Source of the DNA: Didymodactylos carnosus
Lineage: Eukaryota; Rotifera; Eurotatoria; Philodinida; Philodinidae
Length of the DNA: 40,151 bases
Assembly: GCA_905250885.1 (NCBI GenBank)
Contig: CAJNOQ010000845.1
Coordinates: 1 to 40,151 of the forward strand
Direction: 5' to 3'
Shown: in pieces, positions 27,801 through 38,133 of the stretch
Numbering within the stretch: the stretch's first letter is position 1
Layout of the letters: every line of letters starts with the position of its first letter
The notes under the pieces: generated by a model
The model's input: only the letters and a program-made list of their open reading frames with translations
Databases searched by the model: none
What the model was told of the DNA's origin: nothing
Translations under genes and position numbers: made by a program

Positions 27801-28014
27801 TCGGGTGGACGTTCTAAATCACGACGATGTACAGGATCATCGGGATCTAAAATGATACAAAATCAAATTTATCTCAAAATATAATAGAAATATGAAGGAA
27901 CTTAATGAACTAACCGAATGTATCGTCTCCATATCGTGCTGTATCATCAATATAAGATGCTGTTTTTGGACTACCTGGTTCAACTGCCACCGAGCCATTC
28001 ATCACGGTTGGCAT
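2930..28014 (-). CDS. Full-length adducin (head, neck and MARCKS tail), 20 exons, host of a nested gene
   Basis: Adducin caps and bundles actin filaments at the membrane skeleton and recruits spectrin. Exons in transcript order: 28014-27915, 27846-27592, 27082-26983, 26857-26803, 26733-26634, 26578-26304, 26251-26090, 26030-25929, 25869-25748, 25677-25566, 25496-25386, 25038-24946, 24891-24796, 24410-24221, 22668-22624, 4372-4304, 3849-3784, 3655-3582, 3488-3423, 3037-2930. All junctions are GT..AG and in frame, giving 766 aa, close to the family's usual size. The class II aldolase-like head spans roughly residues 119-340 ([43 protein letters not shown]). It keeps H239-x-H241 and H302, although adducins are not known to be enzymes. 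The neck follows to about 560, then a Ser/Thr-rich tail ending in a MARCKS-like basic motif (FRTPSFLKK, 747-755). The start is the first ATG of exon 1. Head and neck are certain; the join of exons 14 to 20 rests on phase, splice sites and the tail motif. Confidence 0.88.
3716..3747. repeat. (AC)n microsatellite with CG and AG interruptions
   Basis: An imperfect CA tract in the intron between adducin tail exons 17 and 18. Confidence 0.85.
4373..6177. other. Downstream part of the large adducin intron, no gene seen
   Basis: AT-rich sequence between the giant gene's 3' end and adducin exon 16. Open frames are short and Lys/Asn/Tyr-rich, as expected by chance at this base composition. Confidence 0.6.
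4433..4459. repeat. (AC)n microsatellite, imperfect
   Basis: A CA tract just upstream (in transcript sense) of the acceptor of adducin exon 16. Confidence 0.8.
6178..6183 (-). terminator. Putative polyadenylation signal of the giant gene
   Basis: AATAAA on the minus strand shortly after the TAA stop at 6193. The spacing is short but acceptable for a compact 3'UTR; in AT-rich DNA a chance hexamer is also likely. Confidence 0.35.
6193..19182 (-). CDS. Giant Q-rich repeat protein of unknown function, nested in the adducin intron
   Basis: Three coding exons: 19182-19177 (ATG GAT, then GTAAGT), 16608-7385 and 7108-6193, about 3381 aa. The 9.2-kb exon is open throughout. Its 3' donor is placed at 7384 (GT|GTACGT), because only this phase joins ...APV to [19 protein letters not shown] in the last exon; reading on instead stops at 7225. 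The first third is disordered, rich in Q, S and T, with proline runs ([13 protein letters not shown]) and a long polyQ near residue 1170-1195. Residues about 1215-2820 hold a degenerate two-part repeat ending mostly in IP or LP. The C-terminus has a conserved-looking segment ([20 protein letters not shown]) and an acidic/Q-rich tail. No known domain is recognised. An AATAAA follows the stop at 6183-6178. Confidence 0.85.
13020..13094 (-). repeat. Polyglutamine-coding CAA/CAG tract
   Basis: A run of CAA and CAG codons with one CGA-type interruption, inside the giant exon. It encodes about 20 glutamines in QQQQRQQQ form, followed by HIYENL. Codon mixing would limit slippage compared with pure CAG. 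Shorter Q clusters surround it (13370-13400, 13735-13760, 12935-12960). Confidence 0.9.
17204..17233. repeat. (AC)n microsatellite
   Basis: A CA tract with one AT step, in the first intron of the giant gene; a shorter one lies at about 17124-17140. Confidence 0.85.
17954..17979. repeat. (CAA)n microsatellite
   Basis: About eight CAA units in the first intron of the giant gene. Confidence 0.85.
19177..19226 (-). CDS. First coding exon of the giant gene (5'UTR plus ATG GAT)
   Basis: Minus strand: cctttcag, then about 44 nt of leader, then ATG GAT and a consensus GTAAGT donor. A TAG lies in frame upstream of the ATG within this exon, so the protein must start here if the exon is used. Joined to the acceptor at 16609-16610 (tttttag) it reads [10 protein letters not shown], in frame with the giant exon. 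The giant exon also has its own ATG at 16602, four codons later. Whether the AG at 19227 is a true acceptor or the transcript begins nearby is unknown. Confidence 0.55.
20404..20433. repeat. Compound (AC)n(AT)n microsatellite
   Basis: A CA tract running directly into a TA tract, in the large adducin intron upstream of the giant gene. Confidence 0.85.
21809..21851. repeat. (AAT)n microsatellite
   Basis: About 13 AAT/ATA units with one AGT interruption near the start, in the large adducin intron. Confidence 0.9.
22624..22668 (-). CDS. Adducin exon 15 (45-nt tail exon, last before the 18-kb intron)
   Basis: A short open segment between ...tatttttatttag and gtaagtg on the minus strand. Entered in phase 1 from exon 14 it reads [15 protein letters not shown] and leaves in phase 1, matching the entry phase of the exon at 4372. 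Length is a multiple of three, so it could be skipped without frame damage. Its small size makes the call dependent on the excellent donor and the phase match at both ends. Confidence 0.65.
24195..24410 (-). CDS. Adducin exon 14 with possible read-through stop (tail-less isoform)
   Basis: This exon carries the end of the adducin neck ([18 protein letters not shown], the counterpart of the NPF...LEEYK segment of known adducins). Splicing at the GT at 24220 after ...KEQ leads to the phase-1 exon at 22668. If that donor is not used, the frame adds GLLNFLLK and stops at 24195, giving a 632-aa protein without the MARCKS tail. An AATAAA hexamer (minus strand, 24199-24194) overlaps this stop codon, which is too close to be a convincing polyadenylation signal for the same stop. 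Known adducin genes do make tail-less isoforms by alternative splicing, so both ends are plausible. Confidence 0.6.
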   Translation of the reverse strand, partial: DPQTASEPVIVVGAASKGIIKRDQQNNAVVYKSYYAQNPFAHMDQNEIEKYKKEIEQRQTKEQGLLNFLLK

Positions 28015-28375
28015 TTTATCACGTTAATCTTTTTTTATCGAAAAAATCTAGAATACACATTAATTTATATTTTTATTTCTCTTTACACAATTATACGCAA
28101 GTATTACAGAAATAAAAACAAAATAAAATACAATAATTATTTTAAATAACATATGGCAAGTTTTTATTTGAAAACTAATATAAAAATAGCGCAGATTATC
28201 CTGCTCTAATAAAAAAACATGATAACTGCCTATTATTTTTATGAGCAGGTACAGCTTCAATTAAAATTCACACGAAAGAAAAATAGAACCAGTAAATATC
28301 ACCGGTGAATAGAATGAAATAAAACGTACTAAAAGAAAAACTGGCTTTTATAAGAACAGAAACCATAGAATGAAT

Positions 28376-30596
28376 TTAGTTGATTCTATCAACAAAACGA
28401 ATTAATGGCTCTCTATAAACATAACCGGTACGAAATCCCTATAATAAATAATAAATAAACACAACATTAGTAATTTATTGAGGATAAAAGTCTCTGCAGA
28501 GTAGTGGCAAAACAGCAATCATAATTTGGTTTATTTGTAAAAAGGCGAGTGTGTACAGAAAGTTTTAGAAAATCACTCATTGAGCTTGATGTTGAGTAAC
28601 ACTTATACTGTTGCATAAAAGATCACAAATTAGTGCATACGAACGTATGTTCTTGGCCAAAGAAATAAAAGAATAATAAAAAAAGAAATTTGCTATTTAC
28701 CGCTTTATCTAGAACTGTCATTAATGTTGCCCATTCTAATTCGCCAAGAGCCCATTTTTTCTCTGAAACATTAGCATTATTTACAACCTAGGTAAATAAG
28801 CAAAAAGAAATGTCATCAATATCGTATGTAACAAATGCCTGAGCATTACTTGTTTATGTATATCTTCGTGTGGTATATACAAATTATCAATTCCAACTGA
28901 TGTGGCACGAATTTGTGCTTCACAAGCTAGTATAACATTAAATGCATAATGCCACGATTCCTCAACTGTAGCCCCACATGCCAAAATACCGTGATTGCGT
29001 AAGATTATTACCTATTAACAAAGAGAAGAGTCACCATTTAGTTACTCGATATAGTTTTCTTTCGTTTCTTACTTTTGCATCTGATGCTGAATCCAAATTA
29101 TCGACATAAAGTTTATTTTCATTTGTATCATCAATATGAACTTCATGTGATGTTATTGCACCACAAATTATATATTCTTGACTTATCGGCAAGAGGCCAC
29201 ATTTCATTGCACTAACAGCGACAACTGAAGCCGTGTTCAGATGAATAATACAAGTCAAATCTGGACGTTTATTATGGATAAATGAATAGAGTGTAAAACC
29301 CGTTCTATTAATTCTAAATGTCGTATTGCCAGCATCAATAATATTACCTAAACATAGAATAATAATAGACATAAACTATTTCGTTTCACTATTTCAGTAA
29401 ATATCTGCAGGAATCATCACAAATGGAAAGTTAATGTTACCAAAGCTCTATAAAATTTTTCTCATATGATTACTGGCGTAAAATTTTTCTCAAGTAAATG
29501 ATTTGTGAGATAAAAGGATTGGCATCTGAAGCTTGATAGACGATTTCAAACTGATTACTCAAAAAAATCTTACTCTTCACAAACCATGAAGGTAACAAAA
29601 GTTTTAAACCATTTTTGTTGTTCTTAAGATCCACTGATTGATCATATGATGAAAATTCCATCAAACTTTGATGATATTACTTTTCATTTGTATTGATCGT
29701 TTAACGATCAATACAAATCTTTGTAATACAAAGATTTGTCTCTTTACCTCTTATATAAGGTTTGTAATATATCAGAAAAGACTTCAATTCAAGAAAAAAG
29801 TTTGTTCTTCAGTTTCAAGATGAACAGTGTATATCATGTTCCAGTTTAATACAAAATTCCTTTCGTTTATTTGTGTGATCGAAAAGAGATATATCAATAG
29901 TAAGATCTCAAATATATATCACGTAAGAAAGTCTAAATCAGAATATAAACTAATTTTTTACCTTCGCTATCGACTTTCACTAAACTGGCACCAGATACTT
30001 CATGATACATTAATCCCATTGGTTTAATTAAGAATTCTTCACGTTCTCGACTGATGCGAAGCTAATATGTATATATTTGTAAAATGAGATGTAATTAATC
30101 GAAAATAAGTAATTAAACTTCAAAACATACAGATATATGATTGTATATTCCTTGAGACCACCCATATAAATCAATGACACGATGCAACGACGCCAATTTC
30201 AATCTCAAATATTTTTCTGCTTTCACATAGTTGACAGAATCAATACCACGGATATCATTGATTGGTATAACACGATCTAAAACTATAATAGTTGATACCT
30301 CATCGCTTTTACTCAAAAATGAATATTACCTTTACACGGTGTCATATCAAGTTTAGTTAGAGGCAGAAGTAACCGAGATAACTCTTCTAATGATGGTATT
30401 TCTTTGTCCGTTATAATCCGATTAAGTTCATCATAAAACTCCGTAGAATTGAATAACATTGTGCGTACAGTATCATTTCGTTGATGCGAATCTAAACAAC
30501 AAAATTATATAAAAGTAGATAATAGGGAAACTTATGATCACATGACGTACGTATTTCGGTTTGTTCATTCACGAGAATATCGTTTGAGTCAGGCAT
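28376..30596 (-). CDS. Head-only adducin paralogue (tandem duplicate), 8 exons
   Basis: Exons: 30596-30551, 30491-30330, 30276-30131, 30061-29962, 29347-29073, 29011-28850, 28787-28701, 28438-28376; all junctions GT..AG and in frame, 346 aa. It matches the full-length adducin next door through the class II aldolase-like head ([43 protein letters not shown]) and stops at RTGYVYREPLIRF, just after the head, so neck and MARCKS tail are absent. Three exons have exactly the lengths of their counterparts (100, 275 and 162 nt), showing duplication of genomic DNA rather than retroposition; one intron (between LASL and the next residue) is missing here. The HxH pair of the head is HLN (N189), so one potential metal ligand is lost. 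It likely dimerises or competes with full-length adducin heads, which is inference. Confidence 0.88.
29686..29739. repeat. Two back-to-back perfect inverted repeats in an adducin-paralogue intron
   Basis: The first palindrome has 16-nt arms (ATTTGTATTGATCGTT, 29686-29701, and its complement at 29703-29718) around one base. A second has 13-nt arms (ACAAATCTTTGTA at 29713-29725 and its complement at 29727-29739). They share ACAAAT, so the two hairpins are mutually exclusive at that point. They sit in the 614-nt intron between exons 4 and 5. They may be remnants of a small transposon or a cruciform-forming site. Confidence 0.75.
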
Positions 30597-31058
30597 TACT
30601 GGGATAATAAGCAAAAATATATAAATCTGGAAAAATAAGGAAAATAAAATGATAGTGAAGAGTTCTATAGTTTTTATGCGAATATGAATAGAAAAAAGGA
30701 AAATGGAAGAAAATTTTATTTTAAAACTTTTGTCGCATAAATTATACGAATAAATAAAGCATCGCTGTCACGCTGCGTTCCTCTATGAATTCAAGAAAAC
30801 CATAACAAGTTAGAAGCTACTCTAAAATACCAAAAATTATCGGTCATAACGACTATTATTTTCATCGAACACAAACTTAATGACGTCAGTAGAGTTCTGT
30901 TAAGAAAACAAACATGAAAAATTTGATTTAACAAGAAATTTAGTAAATAAATAAGAGTCGTAAAAATACTTACTATCGTAAAAAGAACAAAAATGCAATA
31001 TAAATAACTGATCAGAGACTTCAAACATTTATTTCTCACCGGTATATGTTACATTTGT

Positions 31059-32435
31059 TTATCTAAAATTTAATTCTAATTTAAATTGTTCCACTAATTT
31101 ATGTGTTTCAATCATTAATGGATGTTGTTTTCCAAATGCTATCTCAATATGTTGACACGTTTCATCTATTAAATTTAACATGGACTGAATTTCTTTAATA
31201 TCATTGAATAGAAATAATTTTAATTTCATATGTTTTAAAATATTCAATGAAGCATAGGAATGATATTTTGGTAATAGATTTTTATACAATTTCAATAAGT
31301 ATTCACTATAAACCAAAGCCTTATCAAAAAGTTCATCTTCTATATATTTATCCATTGAATATTCATACAATTGTACCATTGTTATCGATTGACGATGAAA
31401 TAATTTTTCAAATTCTTCAATATTTTTCTCTTTATTATTTAAATATTTTTCAACAATTGGATACAAGTTTGTTTCTGTAATATGTTGTTGTAATTTTTTG
31501 TTTAAACATTTTAAATGTTGTTTATCGATGAAATAAGCTGATGAAGAACACATTGAACAATGTAATAGTATATCTTTATCATTAATAATACTATTGTCAT
31601 TACTAGTACCACATCGTTTACATTGACACATAAAATAATAATTTTTCATTAATTCTGTTTGTCGTTTACAACGATCTTGTAATAAATCACAATAATTAAT
31701 TGTATATTCTTCTTTGTTTTCTTTGATATTTTCTATTGTACGTATTTGCAAACGAAAACCATTAAATATTTGTTGACAATTTGGATAACATGAATGATTA
31801 TAAACGGTCGCACTCAAATAGAAACCACAACCAATTGGTTTTAAATCAATTGAATCTGTTATCGTAAATGTATTAATTAATAAACGACAATATAGTAGAT
31901 ACAAATCATTTATTGAACGATTATAATTTGTTTTAAAATAAAATTCATCATCGTTTGATTCAATGTTCGATTGTAATGGTTCCTGTGATAATAGTGGCAA
32001 TGATGAGGGTAAATCATGAGTAGATAAACATAATTTTAATTGTTCAATTAATAAATAAAATTGTTTTAAACGTTGTTGATCATTTTGAATATCGTTCATA
32101 TGAGTCATACAATCATAAAATTGACGTAATTTTAATTCATCATAGAAATTATCTTTGAATGTTGTACGTAAAAATAAACGAAGATAAAGACGAAATAAAT
32201 CGAAATCAAGATGACAAATAAAACCACATTCATAACGATGATTAAACCAATCTGAACGTTGACAATTTTTATCACAATAGTAAACAAGACGACATTTTAA
32301 ACAACGTTTTAATTGTACTGATGATAATAAACAATAGGAACATAGTTTTGATTCACAAGACCATTTTAAAACATGAACATACGGAGTTAATGATGATATT
32401 AAGACAGTGCCACTTGGAATTAGAGATTCATCCAT
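31059..32435 (-). CDS. SMYD-family SET/MYND lysine methyltransferase-like protein
   Basis: Single exon, 458 aa. A MYND zinc finger is complete (C32, C35, C45, C48, C54, C58, H66, C70). The SET core follows with YNHSCYPNC (NHSC at 213-216), then YTINYCDLL with Y248 at the catalytic tyrosine region, and a post-SET cysteine cluster (C270, C272, C275). The helical C-terminal domain has the TPR-like look of SMYD1-3, for example HIEIAFGKQHPLM. Known members methylate histone and cytosolic proteins using S-adenosylmethionine. The N-terminus is short: the ATG is followed almost directly by the strand before MYND, so the usual first 20-25 residues with the GxG cofactor loop are missing. An in-frame TAA lies five codons upstream, so no longer start exists in this exon; an upstream exon cannot be excluded. 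Confidence 0.87.
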   Translation of the reverse strand: MDESLIPSGTVLISSLTPYVHVLKWSCESKLCSYCLLSSVQLKRCLKCRLVYYCDKNCQRSDWFNHRYECGFICHLDFDLFRLYLRLFLRTTFKDNFYDELKLRQFYDCMTHMNDIQNDQQRLKQFYLLIEQLKLCLSTHDLPSSLPLLSQEPLQSNIESNDDEFYFKTNYNRSINDLYLLYCRLLINTFTITDSIDLKPIGCGFYLSATVYNHSCYPNCQQIFNGFRLQIRTIENIKENKEEYTINYCDLLQDRCKRQTELMKNYYFMCQCKRCGTSNDNSIINDKDILLHCSMCSSSAYFIDKQHLKCLNKKLQQHITETNLYPIVEKYLNNKEKNIEEFEKLFHRQSITMVQLYEYSMDKYIEDELFDKALVYSEYLLKLYKNLLPKYHSYASLNILKHMKLKLFLFNDIKEIQSMLNLIDETCQHIEIAFGKQHPLMIETHKLVEQFKLELNFR

Positions 32436-35400
32436 ATATATCTTTGATTAATATCTAGAAAACAAATGGAAATAGTTAGTCACATGTTTCTACGTCAAAA
32501 AACTAATTAAAATTGGATACGATAACTATATCAGAGAGTCGATAATCTTCTACCAGTCAGAATCTTTCGTAGGTTTTCCTAATTCCAAAATGTTAAGCTT
32601 TTTTTTCGTCTACTCTATTATTTAGAAAACTTCCAGCATGCAGATCAGTGAAGAAACATATGGACTCATACGATATATCTTCTTCATTTTTCAATGAAAA
32701 AATAAACATTAAAACTTCTTTAGTTATTGTGTCGTAAACAGACTTTCAAGACGCTTATCGTCAAAAAAGCTTATCTATATTTAGATGGAAAATTTGCTTT
32801 TCAAATAAATCTTTTTTGTGAAGTATGTCGATAACAGGTGTCAGCATATTTCAAAATAAAATTTGTTACTCTAAGGCTTTGTTCCGAAAAATATCATTGT
32901 GGAAGCATTTCATGGATATTTGTTGGTTTATTTTTTCCTCTACTCTCTTTTTCGCTTAAACAGAATGTGTGAATAAGCCTCAAAACCAAAAAAAAGAAAA
33001 AAAGAATAAAGCAAACAAAACGAATAATTGATGAAAAACTATAATAGTTTATATGCCGGAAGCATTGTCGAAGAGAGAAAAGCGTAAAACACATGAATAT
33101 AAAAAACCGATGACGGTTCTCTCATGGGAAATTGAATGTAGCTAATTCGCTTGACTAAAAATAGGATCGACTTGACTTCTTAGAATTATTTGCTATATTC
33201 GAAGATATTTCTAATAAAAGAAAGTTGTTGTTTAATAGAACACAGCTACACGTAATATCCAACATGTTTCACGCACAAACTAAAATGATTACTTTATTGT
33301 CACACATATGAAAAAAATACGACTTTTATCTATCTCATACAGATGTTTGATAACTCAACCAGAATTTATTGATAATATCTCTAAAACGTAAGCGATTTTT
33401 CTCTTAATTTTAGATCAATAATTGAAAGAAAAATATTTTTTTATAAACAAATATCAAGTTTTTCCCGAAAGACGACAGTAGATAAAAATATAAAAGACTA
33501 TCAGTTTTCTCTATTCTCACCCTACAACCTGAAGGCAAAAATAATCATTAGTATTATTATTACTATTATTGTTCAATTCTATAATATTTTCTTCGAACAA
33601 TTATAAATAAAAATACTCGCACGAGTACTAGAGATAAAAAAAAAAGAAGAAAAATAACGTAAAAAAAAAATTCTTATTGAATATAGGATATAAATTGGTA
33701 ATATAATCAGTCAAGGCGAGGTCATAAAGAAGAAGAGAAATACTAAAATATTGCATACAACTGTATCTTCTCTGTTCTTCACCGCAAAAAGAAAAACGAA
33801 AGAAACAGAACAAAACATATCACATCAGGCAGTCTACATGTCTGAGTCTAATGTTCTTCTTTGTTCTCTTTTCTGAGATTTTTCCGTCTACTTTAAGAAA
33901 ATATTTACTGTGTGTTTCCGACAAGAAAAAAAAATAAAAAATGAAGAGCAAAAAAAAAAGAAAGAAAGAAAGAAAAAGAAGATATTCATTTTATAGGCAT
34001 ACATTTATTTGGTTGTAGTTTTCTTTTACAAACAAACAATAAACTAATTCATTAGTAATTCGATCAATCGGTCAACGAAAACGATTGTATATTAATCGAT
34101 CTTCTTTTACATGGATAAATAGTTTAATTAGTGTTTTCGATAGAGGTAGAAAAACAATATATTTCGGAATACAGAGAAAAATAGAAGAACATATTTATAA
34201 TCGAATTCAAATTCTAGATATGACATGATATTTTACAATAGATATCAATTTAAACAATAATATACTTGTGATTTGTATGATTTAATTTGAACAACTAACT
34301 CATATGATCATTACTTCTTTTTTTTGTTTTGTTTGAGCATAGTAACTCTATCTACGTATAATAAATTCAAGAGTAATTCTATTCTCATTTAGGACTAAAA
34401 AAGTTCATCAACTATGTGTATGTTGTTGTATAATGTATTTTAAGCTTTCAATATACACATATACACAAAAACACAAAGTAAAGAAAGTTCGTTGTCCACG
34501 GTCATTTGTTCATCATAAAATAGATATAAATCATATCAGCTAGTGTAATGAACAGAATGGAAAGAATGTATGGTGGTGGTAAAAATACGGAATATAATAA
34601 GGAAGGTTTTTCTCCTTTAACAAATATATACGAAGAGAAACGAAACAACTAATACTTAGTCGAGTATACTGTTCAAAAACAAGAGAATATGACAGCTGTG
34701 ATGTGATTTGCACCACATGGCGATAAAGAAATAAGATCACTCAATCAAACTGTTATTCTCGCTACTAAAAATATTTGATCTTGTCATGGCTATTCACTAT
34801 AAAAAAAAAAATGTTAATTATCTGATATACAGATTATGATTAAATGTATAGTCTTAATTTATTTTTCGTTTATATAATCAGATAAACGAACAAATATAAC
34901 GAAAATAAAGAATTAATAGATAGAAACTAATTTTGATATATATCAAATATGATGATGATGATAAAGAATAATCTCACCCATAAAGTTGATTGTGCAATAT
35001 ATACAAATTAAGAAATGAGTTATCAGCAAATGAAGACATTTTTATCAATAACATTGATGAGTACGACATTCTATTTCAACATAAGTACTAGTATCTCATA
35101 TTTCATTTTCACGTATTGAACGATGATGAAAATTTATATGCATAAAAATACATTTATCTATTTCTCTAAGAAAAAAAAGCTTAACAAACAATATTTTGAA
35201 AAAATATCGATTTTATTAATGGATAAAAGTAATTAACGACATATTTAAACATTTTTAGAAAGATAATAAGAAATGGTCTTTACCTCTAACTGAAAATATT
35301 GATCAGATTAGTTGTTCAATCGGCCACAATATAAAAATAAAAGAATGTCTTATACTATGATAGAAACCAAACTATATTTTTTCTAAAAAGTTGTGTTTAT

Positions 35401-36436
35401 CTTTTTATGCTACTATCTTATCGAATTCATATGAACAACTCTACTCTCCAAAAGACAAAACAAACATCTGAATATGTATCTTCTTTCTTTTGCAACCATC
35501 ATTATTATATTCAATACACCATTAATGAATGAGAATTTTTTTTCTCAGATCGTATAAACATTCGATAATACGATATAAGTAGATGTGTAGAGATATATTA
35601 CACTCGTGAATGAAAAAAAAAAAAAACGAAATTCCATAGGGATTTATTTCGTTCTAACCGCGAAAAAAACTACTGGCCGTTATAATATTCAAATATGAAT
35701 GAATCAGACAAGCACCACAATACCTATAAACAAATCTAAGATGAATACAACTCATAAAAGAATCAAATAATTTTGATCTAACAAAATATTAATATACGTC
35801 GTAACAGATAGAAATACTATCAATTACATCGTTCGATGATCTCTACTAAGAGTAAAATATTCCTCTTTTTCTTTCTCTCTATTGACAAGGAAGAGCAAAA
35901 TATTAGATGTCGAAACAAGCAGAAATCAATAACTCTTTTGAGATTTATAATAGTTTTAATCTTTTGGAACTTCTATAACGCCAAACTATTTAATAAGATG
36001 AATAACATGTCGAAAAAGTGAGCAAGAGAATAAGGAAGTACATGTTGCTATTACTATAATATGCTAAGCGCGTCAAAGAATCAAAAAGTATTTTCGATCT
36101 TATAATCCATAAAACATGGAATACAATATATCATTCCACTCATCTTAGTTCAAAATAAACACTTGATATAAGCAAAACTAAGAAAAGCTCCTTATTCTTG
36201 ATTATAACAGATAAATAGAACACAAGGTAACAAATTGATTAAAAAAATAAAAATAGATTCATTTTTTAAGCATTTTTTTAAGTACAACAAACACTTTTAT
36301 TATTGTGTTCACAATGAACATAAAATATTCTTTGGTAAAGAAAAAGAATGTAAAAAGCGAATAAAATATGCACTGCACATCATATAGAACTATGCTAATC
36401 GTTGTGTTCTGATTAATGATGTGTAGTAAAAACCAA

Positions 36437-36463
36437 ATGAAGAAAGAAAGAAAGAAAGAAAGA
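36437..36463. repeat. (GAAA)n microsatellite
   Basis: Six AGAA units in the intergenic region; a similar short tract occurs at about 33955-33977. Confidence 0.85.
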
Positions 36464-36919
36464 GTAAAATTATATTTGTTATTGTCTATGCCAGATCAAC
36501 TTGAATATCTTGCTTGAATTATTCGCGCTAAAAAAAATAAAACTACAATCGTAGAACTAATAACTTATTTATTTCTAACGCAAAAAAATAGTAGTCTCCA
36601 TAATTAGAACAAACTAGTTCTTCTTTCTTATCTGTGCAGAAATTGACAGTCACGTTGTAAACTACGTGTCACACACAATTCAAGAAATAAAATTTTAAAA
36701 AAAATACTAGAACAAGTTTTATATTACGAAATGAAAAATAAACTAACTTTTTGTGATTACATCAGGACACGTAGAATGACATATTTTCAAACTATGAAGA
36801 ATAAAGATGAATAGTACTTCTTAGAATGGAAAACTCTTTTACGTATCTTAAATTACTGAAGTGTGATGAAGCTCAGTTCTATAACAACCATAGACAACTG
36901 AGCAGCATATAAAAGACGA

Positions 36920-36960
36920 AGGCTGAAACAAGTTGGCTGAAAGGCTGAAACGAGTTTAGC
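36920..36960. repeat. Short imperfect direct repeat (GGCTGAAAC..GTT)
   Basis: GGCTGAAACAAGTT and GGCTGAAACGAGTT with an extra GGCTGAAA between them; a small local duplication with no associated gene. Confidence 0.7.
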
Positions 36961-38133
36961 AGTATATCTAACAGAATTTATCCGCTGAGCTACGAATACG
37001 CTCTGCTTTTCCTACCAAAGTGTACACGTTTCAAATCTAAAACAGAAAGCATCAATTAGGCATCAGGAATCAGAAGAGAAAAATAGAAACATTCTTTATA
37101 CAGGTTTTTTTCCTAGAAAGATAGTTTGCAGACACAGACAATAACAAATAGAGCAAAACATCACTGATCTTGTATAACAAGAAAAAGTCTCGTTTCCTAT
37201 CTAACTACTCACTTAACGACAGTTAAAAAGGGTTTTCTTATTTTCTCTTAAATATAAATAGGTTCTATTAGAAAGCCAAACGTAAATAGCGATAGCAAAG
37301 CATACACTGTACGCTCTGTTCTTCTCAGCACAGCGTATTTTGAAATTCCGAAGCGTATGTACGCTTTAATACAGACTATTAAAACTAAGACTGTACTACA
37401 GTAAGTACGTTTTAGAAACACTGCGAACTTAGTATATGTGCACTGAAATGATCTCGAAGTCGTATAAAAAAGCGGAAAAAAAATAATTCAGTTCGTCATG
37501 TCATCAGTAGGGAAAACTATACTCATGTCGATCAAAAGTGTTCCAAAGCTAAACTTCTAGGATTTAAGACAGAACAGAATCGTATAAACCACAAATGGTT
37601 GTTAACCAATAACTGAGAGTTACTAAACCTCGTCAGCGATTAATTTTTTTATGTTTGTTTTTATCATGCTTCTTTTATTTCTTGACGATTAACATAGTTT
37701 TCAGTGACTTTTCGTGAGTTCAGAGTGCTGTTAGGGTGAACATACATTTTGAGTTTGGCTCCACAATCAACGTAGTTTAGTGATTTTACATTGATCACAA
37801 CGATTTGGTTCTATAGTCTGATCTTAATGTATCTTGGCAACAGATGTTTCTAGATTTTGTTAGAAGGCGCTTTGGAGACAAAATCTAGCCTTATGATGGT
37901 GCCATCGACGTATATTCTCGTAGACTGAAACCTGATGGAGAAATAATAGTATAAAATGGCTACCATTTCATCCAATGATAACCCCAATGCAGTTGCTTTC
38001 AGCAGATGTAATGTTCATTCTACAAAATATTCATTCTATACTATATAGTTCGGTTTGTCTAAGAAGATCTTCACGTATTGTTTTCTTCTTTTGCTAGTTA
38101 TTCTAAATAACTCTTTTTTCATTGCATATGTAG

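Larger units (their letters stand above)
32436..38133. other. 5.7-kb AT-rich intergenic region, no gene seen
   Basis: This separates the minus-strand cluster from the plus-strand E2 remnant. Only short low-complexity ORFs occur. The stretch near 36850-38100 is less A/T-monotonous than the rest and could hold old transposon remnants. The promoter of the SMYD-like gene should lie just above 32435, but no defined element can be named. Confidence 0.55.

Noticed and set aside
33628..34740. Minus-strand ORFs of 60-66 aa in the intergenic region
   Set aside because: Phe/Tyr/Leu-rich low-complexity translations of A/T runs without splice context or homology.
36982..36992. TAGCTCAGCGG on the minus strand, a match to a tRNA/SINE A box
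   Set aside because: No matching D-stem partner, anticodon arm or B box (GGTTCGANNCC) follows, so neither a tRNA nor a tRNA-derived SINE can be supported.
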